A DNA stretch of 64,000 nucleotides from an uncultured Clostridia bacterium (GTDB taxonomy: Bacteria > Bacillota > Clostridia > Christensenellales > CAG-917), in the NCBI GenBank assembly GCA_934277645.1, contig CAKQUX010000002.1, forward strand, positions 307,327 through 371,326, given 5' to 3'. The notes under the pieces were generated by a model. It searched no databases. It was not told the origin of the DNA and saw only the letters and a program-made list of their open reading frames with translations. Below are positions 8,044 through 15,014 of the stretch, piece after piece; position 1 is the stretch's first letter, and every line of letters starts with the position of its first letter. Position numbers and translations under genes: made by a program.

Positions 8044-8571
8044 TTAATTCTTTGTTTTAAACGCCTGATATTTCAAAATGGCAATCGCTGTTTTTGCATC
8101 CTTTATTTCGCCGGATAAAACCATTTTGAGAGCGTCGTCGAATTTGATTTTTACTATCGACAAAGATTCGTCCTCGTCGAAATGCGTATGCGTTTTCGTA
8201 AATTTGTCGGCAAGGTACAAGTGTATGATTTCCGTGCAATAGCCCGGCGTAGGATAGACCTTTCCGAAATCCGAAATGCTTTCCGCTTTCAGTCCGCATT
8301 CTTCTTCTAATTCTCTAAGCGCGGTGGAGTACGGTTCTTCGCCGATTTCGAGCTTGCCGGCAGGAATTTCAAGCAGATACTTTTCATAGGCGTAGCGATA
8401 TTGCTTTACAAGATAAACACAGTCGTTTTCGATTGCAAGAATTGCCGCTCCGCCACGGTGTTCTACGACTTCGCGGAAACAAGGGTTTCCGTTTTCCGCC
8501 AAAGCATCGTCGCACCTGACGTTTATGATTTTGCCTTTGTAAACGTAATTTTTGTTTATTGTTTTTTCCAT
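8044..8571 (-). CDS. Nudix hydrolase, ADP-ribose pyrophosphatase type
   Basis: 175 residues from the ATG at 8571 (another ATG two codons upstream at 8577). The Nudix box runs G(x5)E(x7)RELEEECGL, preceded by the RYAYEKYLLEIPAGKLE segment typical of NudF-type ADP-ribose pyrophosphatases, which hydrolyse ADP-ribose to AMP and ribose 5-phosphate. No Shine-Dalgarno is present; TTGTAA (8601-8606), 17 nt and TAAGCT (8578-8583) leave exactly 6 nt before the ATG at 8571, which favours that start and a leaderless message. Confidence 0.88.
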   Translation of the reverse strand: MEKTINKNYVYKGKIINVRCDDALAENGNPCFREVVEHRGGAAILAIENDCVYLVKQYRYAYEKYLLEIPAGKLEIGEEPYSTALRELEEECGLKAESISDFGKVYPTPGYCTEIIHLYLADKFTKTHTHFDEDESLSIVKIKFDDALKMVLSGEIKDAKTAIAILKYQAFKTKN

Positions 8572-8577
8572 AGTCAT

Positions 8578-8606
8578 AGCTTAACACAACGGCGAGCTTT
8601 TTACAA
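8578..8606 (-). promoter_or_regulatory. Nudix gene promoter, leaderless type
   Basis: Minus strand TTGTAA (8601-8606), 17-nt spacer, TAAGCT (8578-8583), 6 nt to ATG 8571. The -10 is a weak match (TAnnnT), but spacing equals that of the other leaderless promoters in this window. Confidence 0.55.
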
Positions 8607-8609
8607 GTC

Positions 8610-9015
8610 ATTATGCAAAGCGGTCAAGTTTTGTATTTTATGTAAGCAAAATAAACAAATCCCGTTTTCGGTTTTGCTGTCGGTCAAGATTTGCCTTTTA
8701 TGCCGGCTAAGTTAAACCGTTTATCACAAAACCTAAAAACTATCATTTAAAGTTTTGTTTTGCTTTGCGTTTGTTTTGTCTATTAACGCTAAAACGCTCT
8801 TGTTTTTATAGTGTATAGCCCGTTAAGAGCCATTCTGCTTAGGCGATTAACTGAGTTATGAATTGAATAAGCAAATTATGATTAAATAAGAAAATTAAGA
8901 ATTGAACAGTAAAATTCAAATTAAAAATTAAATAATAAAATTAAGAATTAAAAGTCAGAGTGAAATATTGAAAGTCAGATTGAAATTTAATGAGATAAGC
9001 AATTTAAACGTTTTG
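8610..9015. other. AT-rich intergenic stretch with degenerate repeats
   Basis: No convincing gene. Two imperfect copies of a CGGTCAAG-TTTG-TTTTATG segment lie about 60 nt apart (about 8620 and 8680), and 8860-8990 is a run of decayed AAATTAAGAATTGAA-type units. It separates the Nudix gene from divergent spoIIR. Confidence 0.6.
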
Positions 9016-9018
9016 ATT

Positions 9019-9047
9019 GTATAAAAAGCCGACTTGTGGCAATCATT
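9019..9047 (+). promoter_or_regulatory. Possible sigma-F promoter of spoIIR
   Basis: GTATA (9019-9023), 14 nt, GGCAATCATT (9038-9047) resembles the forespore sigma-F consensus (GywTA then GGnnAnAnT). spoIIR is a sigma-F target in Bacillus. The -10 ends 5 nt before the ATG at 9053, so this transcript too may be leaderless. Confidence 0.4.
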
Positions 9048-9052
9048 TCAAT

Positions 9053-9583
9053 ATGAAAACGAAACGTACATACATAATTTTAGCGGTTTTAATTTTAACG
9101 ATTTTTCTTGTTTCGCTTTGCGGTTGCAACGAGCAAAGCGATTTGTCCGACCAAGTCATCAGAATTCATATAAGAGCGAACAGCAACTTAGAATGTGACC
9201 AAGCCGTCAAACTTAAGGTGCGCGACAGGCTGACCGCATTTTTAACGGATGAGTTAAGCGATACGAAAACAAAGGAAGGCGCCTACAAAAAGTTGCAATC
9301 CGTTTCCGACGAAATGACTGAAATCGCAAACGCCGTTTTGACCGAAAACGGATTCGATTACGGTTCAAACGTTTATATCGGGAAAGAAACCTTTCCCGAG
9401 CGTAGTTACGGCGAGTACGTTTTTCCCGAAGGCGAATATGACGCCGTTATTTTAAATCTCGGCTCGGGTGACGGCGATAATTGGTGGTGCGTAGCTTTTC
9501 CGCCGCTGTGTTTTTCGCCGACGGGCGACGTGGTTTATAAATCGTGGATAAAAGAAATGCTTGAAAAGATTTTTTCAAAATAA
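9053..9583 (+). CDS. spoIIR: Stage II sporulation protein R
   Basis: 176 residues from ATG 9053 (a TTG at 9017 is in frame but would bury the signal sequence). The N-terminus is a hydrophobic signal ending LVSLCGC, and the mature part opens with the family signature VIRIHIRANSN, followed by DQAVKLKVRDRL. SpoIIR is made in the forespore, crosses to the intermembrane space and triggers SpoIIGA to activate pro-sigma-E in the mother cell. The C-terminus WWCVAFPPLCF is also typical. Placed just upstream of the germination genes sleB and ypeB. It lacks a clear ribosome site. Confidence 0.93.
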   Translation: MKTKRTYIILAVLILTIFLVSLCGCNEQSDLSDQVIRIHIRANSNLECDQAVKLKVRDRLTAFLTDELSDTKTKEGAYKKLQSVSDEMTEIANAVLTENGFDYGSNVYIGKETFPERSYGEYVFPEGEYDAVILNLGSGDGDNWWCVAFPPLCFSPTGDVVYKSWIKEMLEKIFSK

Positions 9584-9724
9584 GCATCGCTCGTATAGCG
9601 AAAGCTATGGGCTTAAAGTTTATTTAGCGGCAGCCGTGTAAAGGCGCAAAACAAAACGTAAAAAAACAGATTTAAAGAATTAAAATATTCGATATTGCTA
9701 ATGATATTTGTGGAGGAATACGAT

Positions 9725-10408
9725 TTGAAAAAAGCATCGATAATAATTTGCATAGCGTTGACGCTTGCGGTTTCGCTTATGGTTTGTTTTATGACAGAGT
9801 CGGTTTGTGAAGCGGCCGTTTTAAAGCAAGGTTCCAAAGGAACGCAGGTCAGAACGTTGCAAACGAAACTGAAAAACTGGGGCTATTACACGGGAAGCGT
9901 TGACGGCGTTTTCGGAGCAAATACGAAAGCGGCTGTCATTCGGTTCCAAAAGAAGAACGGACTTACGGCAGACGGCATAGTCGGCGCAAAGACAGCGGCG
10001 GCTTTGGGAATGACTCTTAGCGGCTCGACTTCTACGGGAACAAGCGGCGGTTACAGCACGTCGGACGTAAACTTGCTCGCAAGGCTTGTTTATGCCGAAG
10101 CAAGGGGCGAGCCTTATACGGGACAAGTCGCGGTTGCGGCAGTCGTTCTTAACCGCGTCAGAAGTTCGTCTTTTCCGAACAGTATAGCAGGCGTAATTTA
10201 CGAACCGTATGCGTTTACTTGCGTTAGTGACGGACAAATAAATTTGTCGCCGAACGCCACCGCAAAAAAAGCGGCGCAAGACGCAATGAACGGTTGGGAC
10301 CCGACGGGCGGTTGTCTTTATTATTACAATCCGAAAACAGCAACCAGCGCGTGGATTTGGTCGAAACCAGTATCTGTGACGATTGGCAGTCACAGCTTTA
10401 TGAAATAG
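9725..10408 (+). CDS. sleB: Spore cortex-lytic enzyme SleB
   Basis: 227 residues. The start is TTG at 9725, 8 nt after GGAGG (9712-9716); the upstream ATG at 9695 has no site. A signal peptide (1-30) leads to a peptidoglycan-binding domain (GSKGTQVRTLQTKLKNWGYY...) and a C-terminal SleB/hydrolase_2 domain with YAEARGE as the likely catalytic Glu region and AVAAVVLNRV. SleB is a lytic transglycosylase that degrades cortex peptidoglycan containing muramic-delta-lactam during germination. The following gene, 7 nt downstream, is its partner ypeB. Confidence 0.93.
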   Translation: MKKASIIICIALTLAVSLMVCFMTESVCEAAVLKQGSKGTQVRTLQTKLKNWGYYTGSVDGVFGANTKAAVIRFQKKNGLTADGIVGAKTAAALGMTLSGSTSTGTSGGYSTSDVNLLARLVYAEARGEPYTGQVAVAAVVLNRVRSSSFPNSIAGVIYEPYAFTCVSDGQINLSPNATAKKAAQDAMNGWDPTGGCLYYYNPKTATSAWIWSKPVSVTIGSHSFMK

Positions 10409-10415
10409 GTGAATT

Positions 10416-11756
10416 ATGGAAGACAGAAAGAAAAGAATAGCGCTCGGCTGGGCGGTAGCGATTTTGTCGCTGATGGTAGTAGCCGCGGCGATTGCTTTCG
10501 GCGTATTGTTCGGCTCGCCTAAAAGCGAAACCGTTGCAAACGCAAATATGTTGGAAGCGAGTTACAGCCGCGCCTATTACGGACTTACGGCAGAGCTTAA
10601 CGATATGGGCGTAAATCTCAAAAAGATTGACGCGATAAGCAGCGCGAAGAAGCAACAAGAAATGCTTTACGAAGTCTGGGCTTCATCGCTTGGCGCAGGC
10701 GACGATTTGTCGGCGTTGTCGGTTGACGGCGAAGGCGGTGCAAAACTTAAAAGATTTATCAATCAAACGGGCGACTACGCAAAATACCTTGCGAAGAAAA
10801 ACGTAAGTTTGTCCGAAGAAGAAAAACAAAATTTGGTCAGACTTTCCGATATGCTTGAAAAAGTCGCAATCGAACTGAAAAGCATCGAAGACGAACTCAG
10901 TTCGGGCAAGGCGTTTTTGGGTGACGACGGAGTCGTAGCGACGGTTTTGCCGACTGTTTTCGACACTTTCAACGAGCCGAGTGTAGAGTATCCGACTTTG
11001 ATTTACGACGGACCTTTTTCGGACGGACTCGAAGGGCATAAGTCGAGAAATCTCGAGGGCAACGAATTCACCGAGGAACTTGCCAGAAAGAAACTTACCG
11101 CAATGTTCGACTTGACCGAAGATGACACCATAGAATATTTAGGCGTAAGCGGCGGAGAGTTCAAAACCATGTCGTTCAAAATCGATTTGTCAAAGGACGG
11201 CGAAACGTACGTCAGTTTGACGCAAAACGGCGGAAGGTTGTTGTCGTTTGTCAGAAATGCCGAAACGGATTCGGACGGCGGCTTTACAGACGACGAACTC
11301 ATTCAAAAAGCCAAAGACGTGACTTTGCATTTGGGGTTTAAAGATATGACCGCGGTTTGGGTCGAAAGAACCAATGGCGTAGGTTATATAAACCTTGCGT
11401 ACAGCGACGACGGCGTTATCGTTTATTCGGATATAATTAAAGTCAAATTATCGCTTAGCGACCTTTCTCTACTCGGAGTTGACGCAACGCATTATTCGTT
11501 AAACCACACCGTTAGAAATTTGGACGTTGAAAAAATAGGTGCAAAAGACGCCGAAAGCGTAATAGATAAACGAATGAAAATAGAAAGAGTGACGCTTGCG
11601 GTCATTCCGTACGGCGAATATTCCGAAAAACTCTGCTATGAGTTTAAAGGAACAATTGACGGCGGCGATTATTTCGTTTACGTCGACGCATTGACAGGTG
11701 AAGAAATAAACGTTTTGTACGTTGTCAATTCCGAAAGCGGACGTCTTGTCCTTTAA
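10416..11756 (+). CDS. ypeB: Germination protein YpeB
   Basis: 446 residues with one N-terminal membrane anchor (GWAVAILSLMVVAAAIAFGVLF, residues about 10-30), a helical central part (60-160) and two PepSY-like segments in the C-terminal half, ending YVDALTGEEINVLYVV. YpeB is needed to stabilise and localise SleB in the spore. An AGGTGA ribosome site and the 7-nt gap from sleB show a two-gene operon, closed by a terminator at 11835-11861. Confidence 0.92.
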   Translation: MEDRKKRIALGWAVAILSLMVVAAAIAFGVLFGSPKSETVANANMLEASYSRAYYGLTAELNDMGVNLKKIDAISSAKKQQEMLYEVWASSLGAGDDLSALSVDGEGGAKLKRFINQTGDYAKYLAKKNVSLSEEEKQNLVRLSDMLEKVAIELKSIEDELSSGKAFLGDDGVVATVLPTVFDTFNEPSVEYPTLIYDGPFSDGLEGHKSRNLEGNEFTEELARKKLTAMFDLTEDDTIEYLGVSGGEFKTMSFKIDLSKDGETYVSLTQNGGRLLSFVRNAETDSDGGFTDDELIQKAKDVTLHLGFKDMTAVWVERTNGVGYINLAYSDDGVIVYSDIIKVKLSLSDLSLLGVDATHYSLNHTVRNLDVEKIGAKDAESVIDKRMKIERVTLAVIPYGEYSEKLCYEFKGTIDGGDYFVYVDALTGEEINVLYVVNSESGRLVL

Positions 11757-11834
11757 AAATATTGCAATAAACGTTGAAGTAAATCGCGCAACAATCGCAA
11801 CAACAAAAAGTTGAGCCACTATCGGCGTAAAAAC

Positions 11835-11861
11835 AAAACCGCAACTATACGTTGCGGTTTT
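11835..11861 (+). terminator. Terminator of sleB-ypeB
   Basis: 11-bp perfect stem AAAACCGCAAC with GTTGCGGTTTT, loop TATAC, then AT-rich sequence. Confidence 0.85.
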
Positions 11862-11918
11862 ATGTTATTTATGCTAAACAAATTTTAAGTTTGTTTTCCG
11901 ATAATTTTTAATCGGTTA

Positions 11919-12986
11919 TCAGCTCAACGGAACGTCGGTTTGTTCGGCAGTTTCCGTTTGTTCATTGCCTTTGTCGTTCTTTTTAGCTTTCTTTTCCTTC
12001 TTAGGCTTCGGCTCTTTGACTTTCTTTTCTTTCGGAAGTTTTTCCTTTTTCTCTTTCTTAGGAAGCGGCTTTGCTTTAAGGAAGAAGAACACAAGGCTAA
12101 GTACCAAATCTATAAGACCTAAAACTACGCCGAGAAGAAGAGCAAGTCTTTCCGTAGTCGCAAGGGTCTTAACGTACTGCGCAAAAGTGAACGCTTTTGA
12201 AACCGACATCAAGTCGTCAAGGAATTCACCGAGCGCAAGAAGAATCGCAACGATAAAAAGCAGTGCGGCAAATATAAGGTTTGTAAGTCCTGCGCCTTTT
12301 CCGTAGCCACAAGTTATGGCAAGGAACAGATTCATAATAAGGCTTATTCCCGCAATGAAGAATGACGCCATTGACAAGAAACTTACAAAAGTTACAAGCC
12401 AAGAAACTCCGCTAAGCGTGCTTGCGCCGTTTGAAATAAGACTTGCAAGATATGAAATGCCGTTAAAATATTTAAACGAAGCTCCTGCCGCAGATGTTAT
12501 AATTCCCGACCCGACCAAATATCCGATAATGTGGAAAAGGACAAAGCCGAGACTAAGCACGAGCATTATAATGCTCTTTGGCAAACTGCCGGACCATCTT
12601 CCAGTTTTTTCAGGTTCTTTCGCTTCTTCGCTTTGTGCAGGTTGTTGCGCTTGCGGATAAGGATACGGAGCAGGGTACGGTTGCGGAGCGTATCCGTTGT
12701 AAGGCGCGTATTGATACGGCGGATATTGTGGCGGATACGGAGCGTATTGCGGCGGGAACTGTTGTTGCGGCGCAACACCGCCTACTGCGTGATTGGTATA
12801 TTGTTGTTGTGATGAAGCAGACGCATTCGCTGTTTGTTCGACAGGTTGTTTTGACGGAATAACTACGCTTATCGTGACGCCACAATTAGGGTTAGGGCAT
12901 TTAAGACGATGCTTATAGCCTGCCGGCGCGTTTTTAGGCGGGTCAAAACTGATTTCTGTATGACAGCTCGGACATTTTGTAAACAT
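11919..12986 (-). CDS. Zinc-ribbon membrane protein with Pro/Tyr/Gln-rich linker and Lys-rich tail
   Basis: 355 residues from the ATG at 12986, chosen because AAGGAGGAAGC lies just upstream; longer in-frame starts lack a site. A zinc ribbon at the N-terminus (CPSC-x18-CPNPNC) is followed by a low-complexity stretch rich in Pro, Tyr and Gln (about 60-125, repeats such as YPPQYPPYQYAPY), four membrane segments (about 145-290) and a highly basic tail made of KEKKEK/KKPK-type words (about 300-345). No known function; the domain order suggests a membrane-anchored scaffold or sensor. The linker DNA is GC-richer and repetitive. Confidence 0.75.
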   Translation of the reverse strand: MFTKCPSCHTEISFDPPKNAPAGYKHRLKCPNPNCGVTISVVIPSKQPVEQTANASASSQQQYTNHAVGGVAPQQQFPPQYAPYPPQYPPYQYAPYNGYAPQPYPAPYPYPQAQQPAQSEEAKEPEKTGRWSGSLPKSIIMLVLSLGFVLFHIIGYLVGSGIITSAAGASFKYFNGISYLASLISNGASTLSGVSWLVTFVSFLSMASFFIAGISLIMNLFLAITCGYGKGAGLTNLIFAALLFIVAILLALGEFLDDLMSVSKAFTFAQYVKTLATTERLALLLGVVLGLIDLVLSLVFFFLKAKPLPKKEKKEKLPKEKKVKEPKPKKEKKAKKNDKGNEQTETAEQTDVPLS

Positions 12987-13125
12987 TTGCTTCCTCCTTT
13001 TTAACTTAAGTAAAGATACATATTTAATATTAAACTGCTTTACAACTTTTGTCAATAATACTGTATAAATATATGCAGGTAAAAATTGCATTTTATGCAA
13101 AAACGAGTGAAATTTGAATAAAAGA

Positions 13126-13156
13126 AAATCAAGACGAAATAGAATCGTCTTGATTT
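13126..13156 (-). terminator. Terminator of the B12-uptake operon
   Basis: 12-bp perfect stem AAATCAAGACGA with its complement, 7-nt loop; on the minus strand it is followed by a T-rich tail. Confidence 0.8.
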
Positions 13157-13200
13157 ACAACTGTTTAATAGCCGCTATTGGGCAAAACTTTGATTTAAAG

Positions 13201-13911
13201 CTAATCGTCGGATCTGTTTTCGTCCTTATCGACCAGTTCTATATGATTGCATAACGCTTGCGCATCGCAAGCAGACTGTTTGCTTTCGGATTCGCCGTTG
13301 CTCGATTTTTCAAAAGAGTCTTGAATTTGATTGTCTTTCGACGGTTCTTGCAAAAGATTAGTCGCGCTGTTGCCGCTATTTTGTATTTTGTTTAAAACCT
13401 TTGTAAGCGGAATATATAGAGCGGTTACAATCAAAAGATTTGAAACGACGTGAACGACGTAAAACCAAATTCCGCGCACGTAGTAGGCGCTGTAAAGTTT
13501 GCCGAGCTCCGATTTCGGCACGCCGTAAGCGCCTGCGAATATGACGTCGATTCCCGTTGACAGCACGCCGAAAAAGGCGGTGCATAAAACGGCGATCAAA
13601 GTCGCAATCCATAGTTTTCGTTTTTTTAGGGCGAAAGACGAAATGACGGAGAGCATATTCCAATGAATATAATAGAGCAACACCCAAGTTCCGAAACCGT
13701 AAATTGCGATTTCTACCGTGCAAAAAATGAGAGTAGCGGGAATTGCATATTTTCTTCCGAAAGTCGAAGAGTAGCAAATGATTAAAAGCGTGACAACTTC
13801 AACATTGGGAATAAAACTCAAAGCAAGTTTGCCGACCGTCAAAGTCGCCGCCATAATGGCAACGTAGCAAACGTATTTCGCCGATTTTTTTAAACGCTGT
13901 TTGTTTTTCAC
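13201..13911 (-). CDS. ECF-type transporter S component, probably for cobalamin
   Basis: 236 residues, GTG start, 3 nt after the DUF4430 gene, so translationally coupled. Six hydrophobic helices fill residues 10-185, with the ECF S-component features of AIMAATLTVGKLALSFIPNVEVVTLLI near the first helices and a late GIWFYVVHVVSNLLI helix. S components capture a vitamin and use shared EcfA/T energy-coupling modules (not in this window). Its place under a cobalamin riboswitch, right beside metH, argues that it imports cobalamin or a precursor; the family cannot prove the substrate. The last 50 residues are a polar tail rich in Ser, Asp and Glu. Confidence 0.8.
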   Translation of the reverse strand: MKNKQRLKKSAKYVCYVAIMAATLTVGKLALSFIPNVEVVTLLIICYSSTFGRKYAIPATLIFCTVEIAIYGFGTWVLLYYIHWNMLSVISSFALKKRKLWIATLIAVLCTAFFGVLSTGIDVIFAGAYGVPKSELGKLYSAYYVRGIWFYVVHVVSNLLIVTALYIPLTKVLNKIQNSGNSATNLLQEPSKDNQIQDSFEKSSNGESESKQSACDAQALCNHIELVDKDENRSDD

Positions 13912-13914
13912 AAA

Positions 13915-14415
13915 TTAGTAGCTCAATACGTAAAATGCATATTCTGCGCCGTTTTTAAGCGGAAGCGAGGTGGCTCCGACATAGCTGTACATAAACGTTT
14001 TGCCTTCGATTTTGAACGACTTCGATACGTTTGAATAATCGATAAGATCAGGTTCGTTTATCGAGTGAAGAATTGCAACGTATTGGCTTTCGCCGACTTC
14101 GAGATTCGTTACGGTTCCGTCTTTGATAAATCCGACTCCTGTTATGTAAGCGCCGTAAGTGCTTTCCGAATATTCATAAGCGACTTTCTTGTCTTTTTTA
14201 AGTTCAACCATAAGTTCGTGAAGATTTGCTTTGGTTGTGGTTGTAGTTATGCTGAACAAGTCTGTTTGATAACCATAGCTGTCGTTTCCTACAAAGTGGA
14301 CGACAACCGTTTTTTCGCTGTTATCGTCTTTGTCGCAAGCTGCGAATACGGCAAGACAGGCGATAAGCATCGCGACGGTTAAAAGTACCGCCAAAATTTT
14401 CCTTGATTTGTTCAT
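13915..14415 (-). CDS. DUF4430 (transcobalamin-like) lipoprotein
   Basis: 166 residues. A lipoprotein signal ends LAVFAAC (Cys about 27). The rest resembles the DUF4430 / transcobalamin C-terminal-like domain: VVVHFVGNDSYGYQTDLFSI, then AYITGVGFIKDGT and a late WYM-like aromatic segment. Such domains bind cobalamin at its beta face in several surface proteins. GGAGGG precedes the ATG and a cobalamin riboswitch lies directly upstream, so it is probably the extracellular B12-capturing partner of the S component that follows. Binding itself is inferred. Confidence 0.8.
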   Translation of the reverse strand: MNKSRKILAVLLTVAMLIACLAVFAACDKDDNSEKTVVVHFVGNDSYGYQTDLFSITTTTTKANLHELMVELKKDKKVAYEYSESTYGAYITGVGFIKDGTVTNLEVGESQYVAILHSINEPDLIDYSNVSKSFKIEGKTFMYSYVGATSLPLKNGAEYAFYVLSY

Positions 14416-14445
14416 TTTACCCTCCGTAAAATTGTGTGATTTTTT

Positions 14446-14610
14446 GCAACGGCCGGTATCCTGACTTAAAGAGATTTCGTTATCGGAGCAATTGAAATCT
14501 TTGCCGTCTTCCCTTTCGGTGACTTTTGTGGCAACTTAGCTTAACACAGTAGCGGGGGCTGTGGCGGACTTACACCGCCTTCCCGTTTAACATTATATTG
14601 CACCTGCTGC
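14446..14610 (-). promoter_or_regulatory. Cobalamin (B12) riboswitch
   Basis: On the minus strand the conserved parts appear in order: GGTGC, AAACGGGAA, GGTGTAAGTCC, CCACAGCCCCCGC-ACTGT, and the closing AAGTCAGGATACCGGCC. Flanks GCAGC and GTTGC pair as P1. The segment AGATTTC/GAAATCT forms a variable arm. No clear terminator follows, and the ribosome site GGAGGG is about 25 nt downstream, so control of translation is plausible. It governs the DUF4430 and ECF S genes, to be repressed when B12 is plentiful. Confidence 0.95.
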
Positions 14611-15014
14611 AAGCGTATTTTATTCTAAATTGAAATTAAAGTCAAACGAAAGAATTTCAAAAGCGGTTAAATAAAATGACGACCTTAACGGCGTGAAAAT
14701 TTCGGCATTAAAACTTATAAATTGTGCCGCATAGATGCAGAAGTTTCAATAGAAAATAAACCCATAAATATGAGGCGACGTAGCGTGGAAACGACTAAAC
14801 CGAAAACGCCTATTAAACATTAATGTACAAACAGCCGTTTTAGAGAAAAACAGCAAATCTATATAAACCAGAAAAACAAAATCGCCGTATCGGCGGCGAA
14901 ATTTGTTTTACAGTCAAATTAAAAGTTGTGGATTGCTATATATAATTTGCTTATCCGTTTTATAAATTTTGTTACTTTATGAAGGCTGTGAATTGCCTTA
15001 TATGCAATTTACTT
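14611..15014. other. Intergenic region between riboswitch and metH
   Basis: No gene. It holds an imperfect stem-loop at 14873-14910 (ATCGCCG/CGGCG plus flanking A/T arms), likely the terminator of the metH operon, and at 14927-14974 an imperfect copy of the DNA at 14988-15040, which spans the 3' end of metH. Confidence 0.55.
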
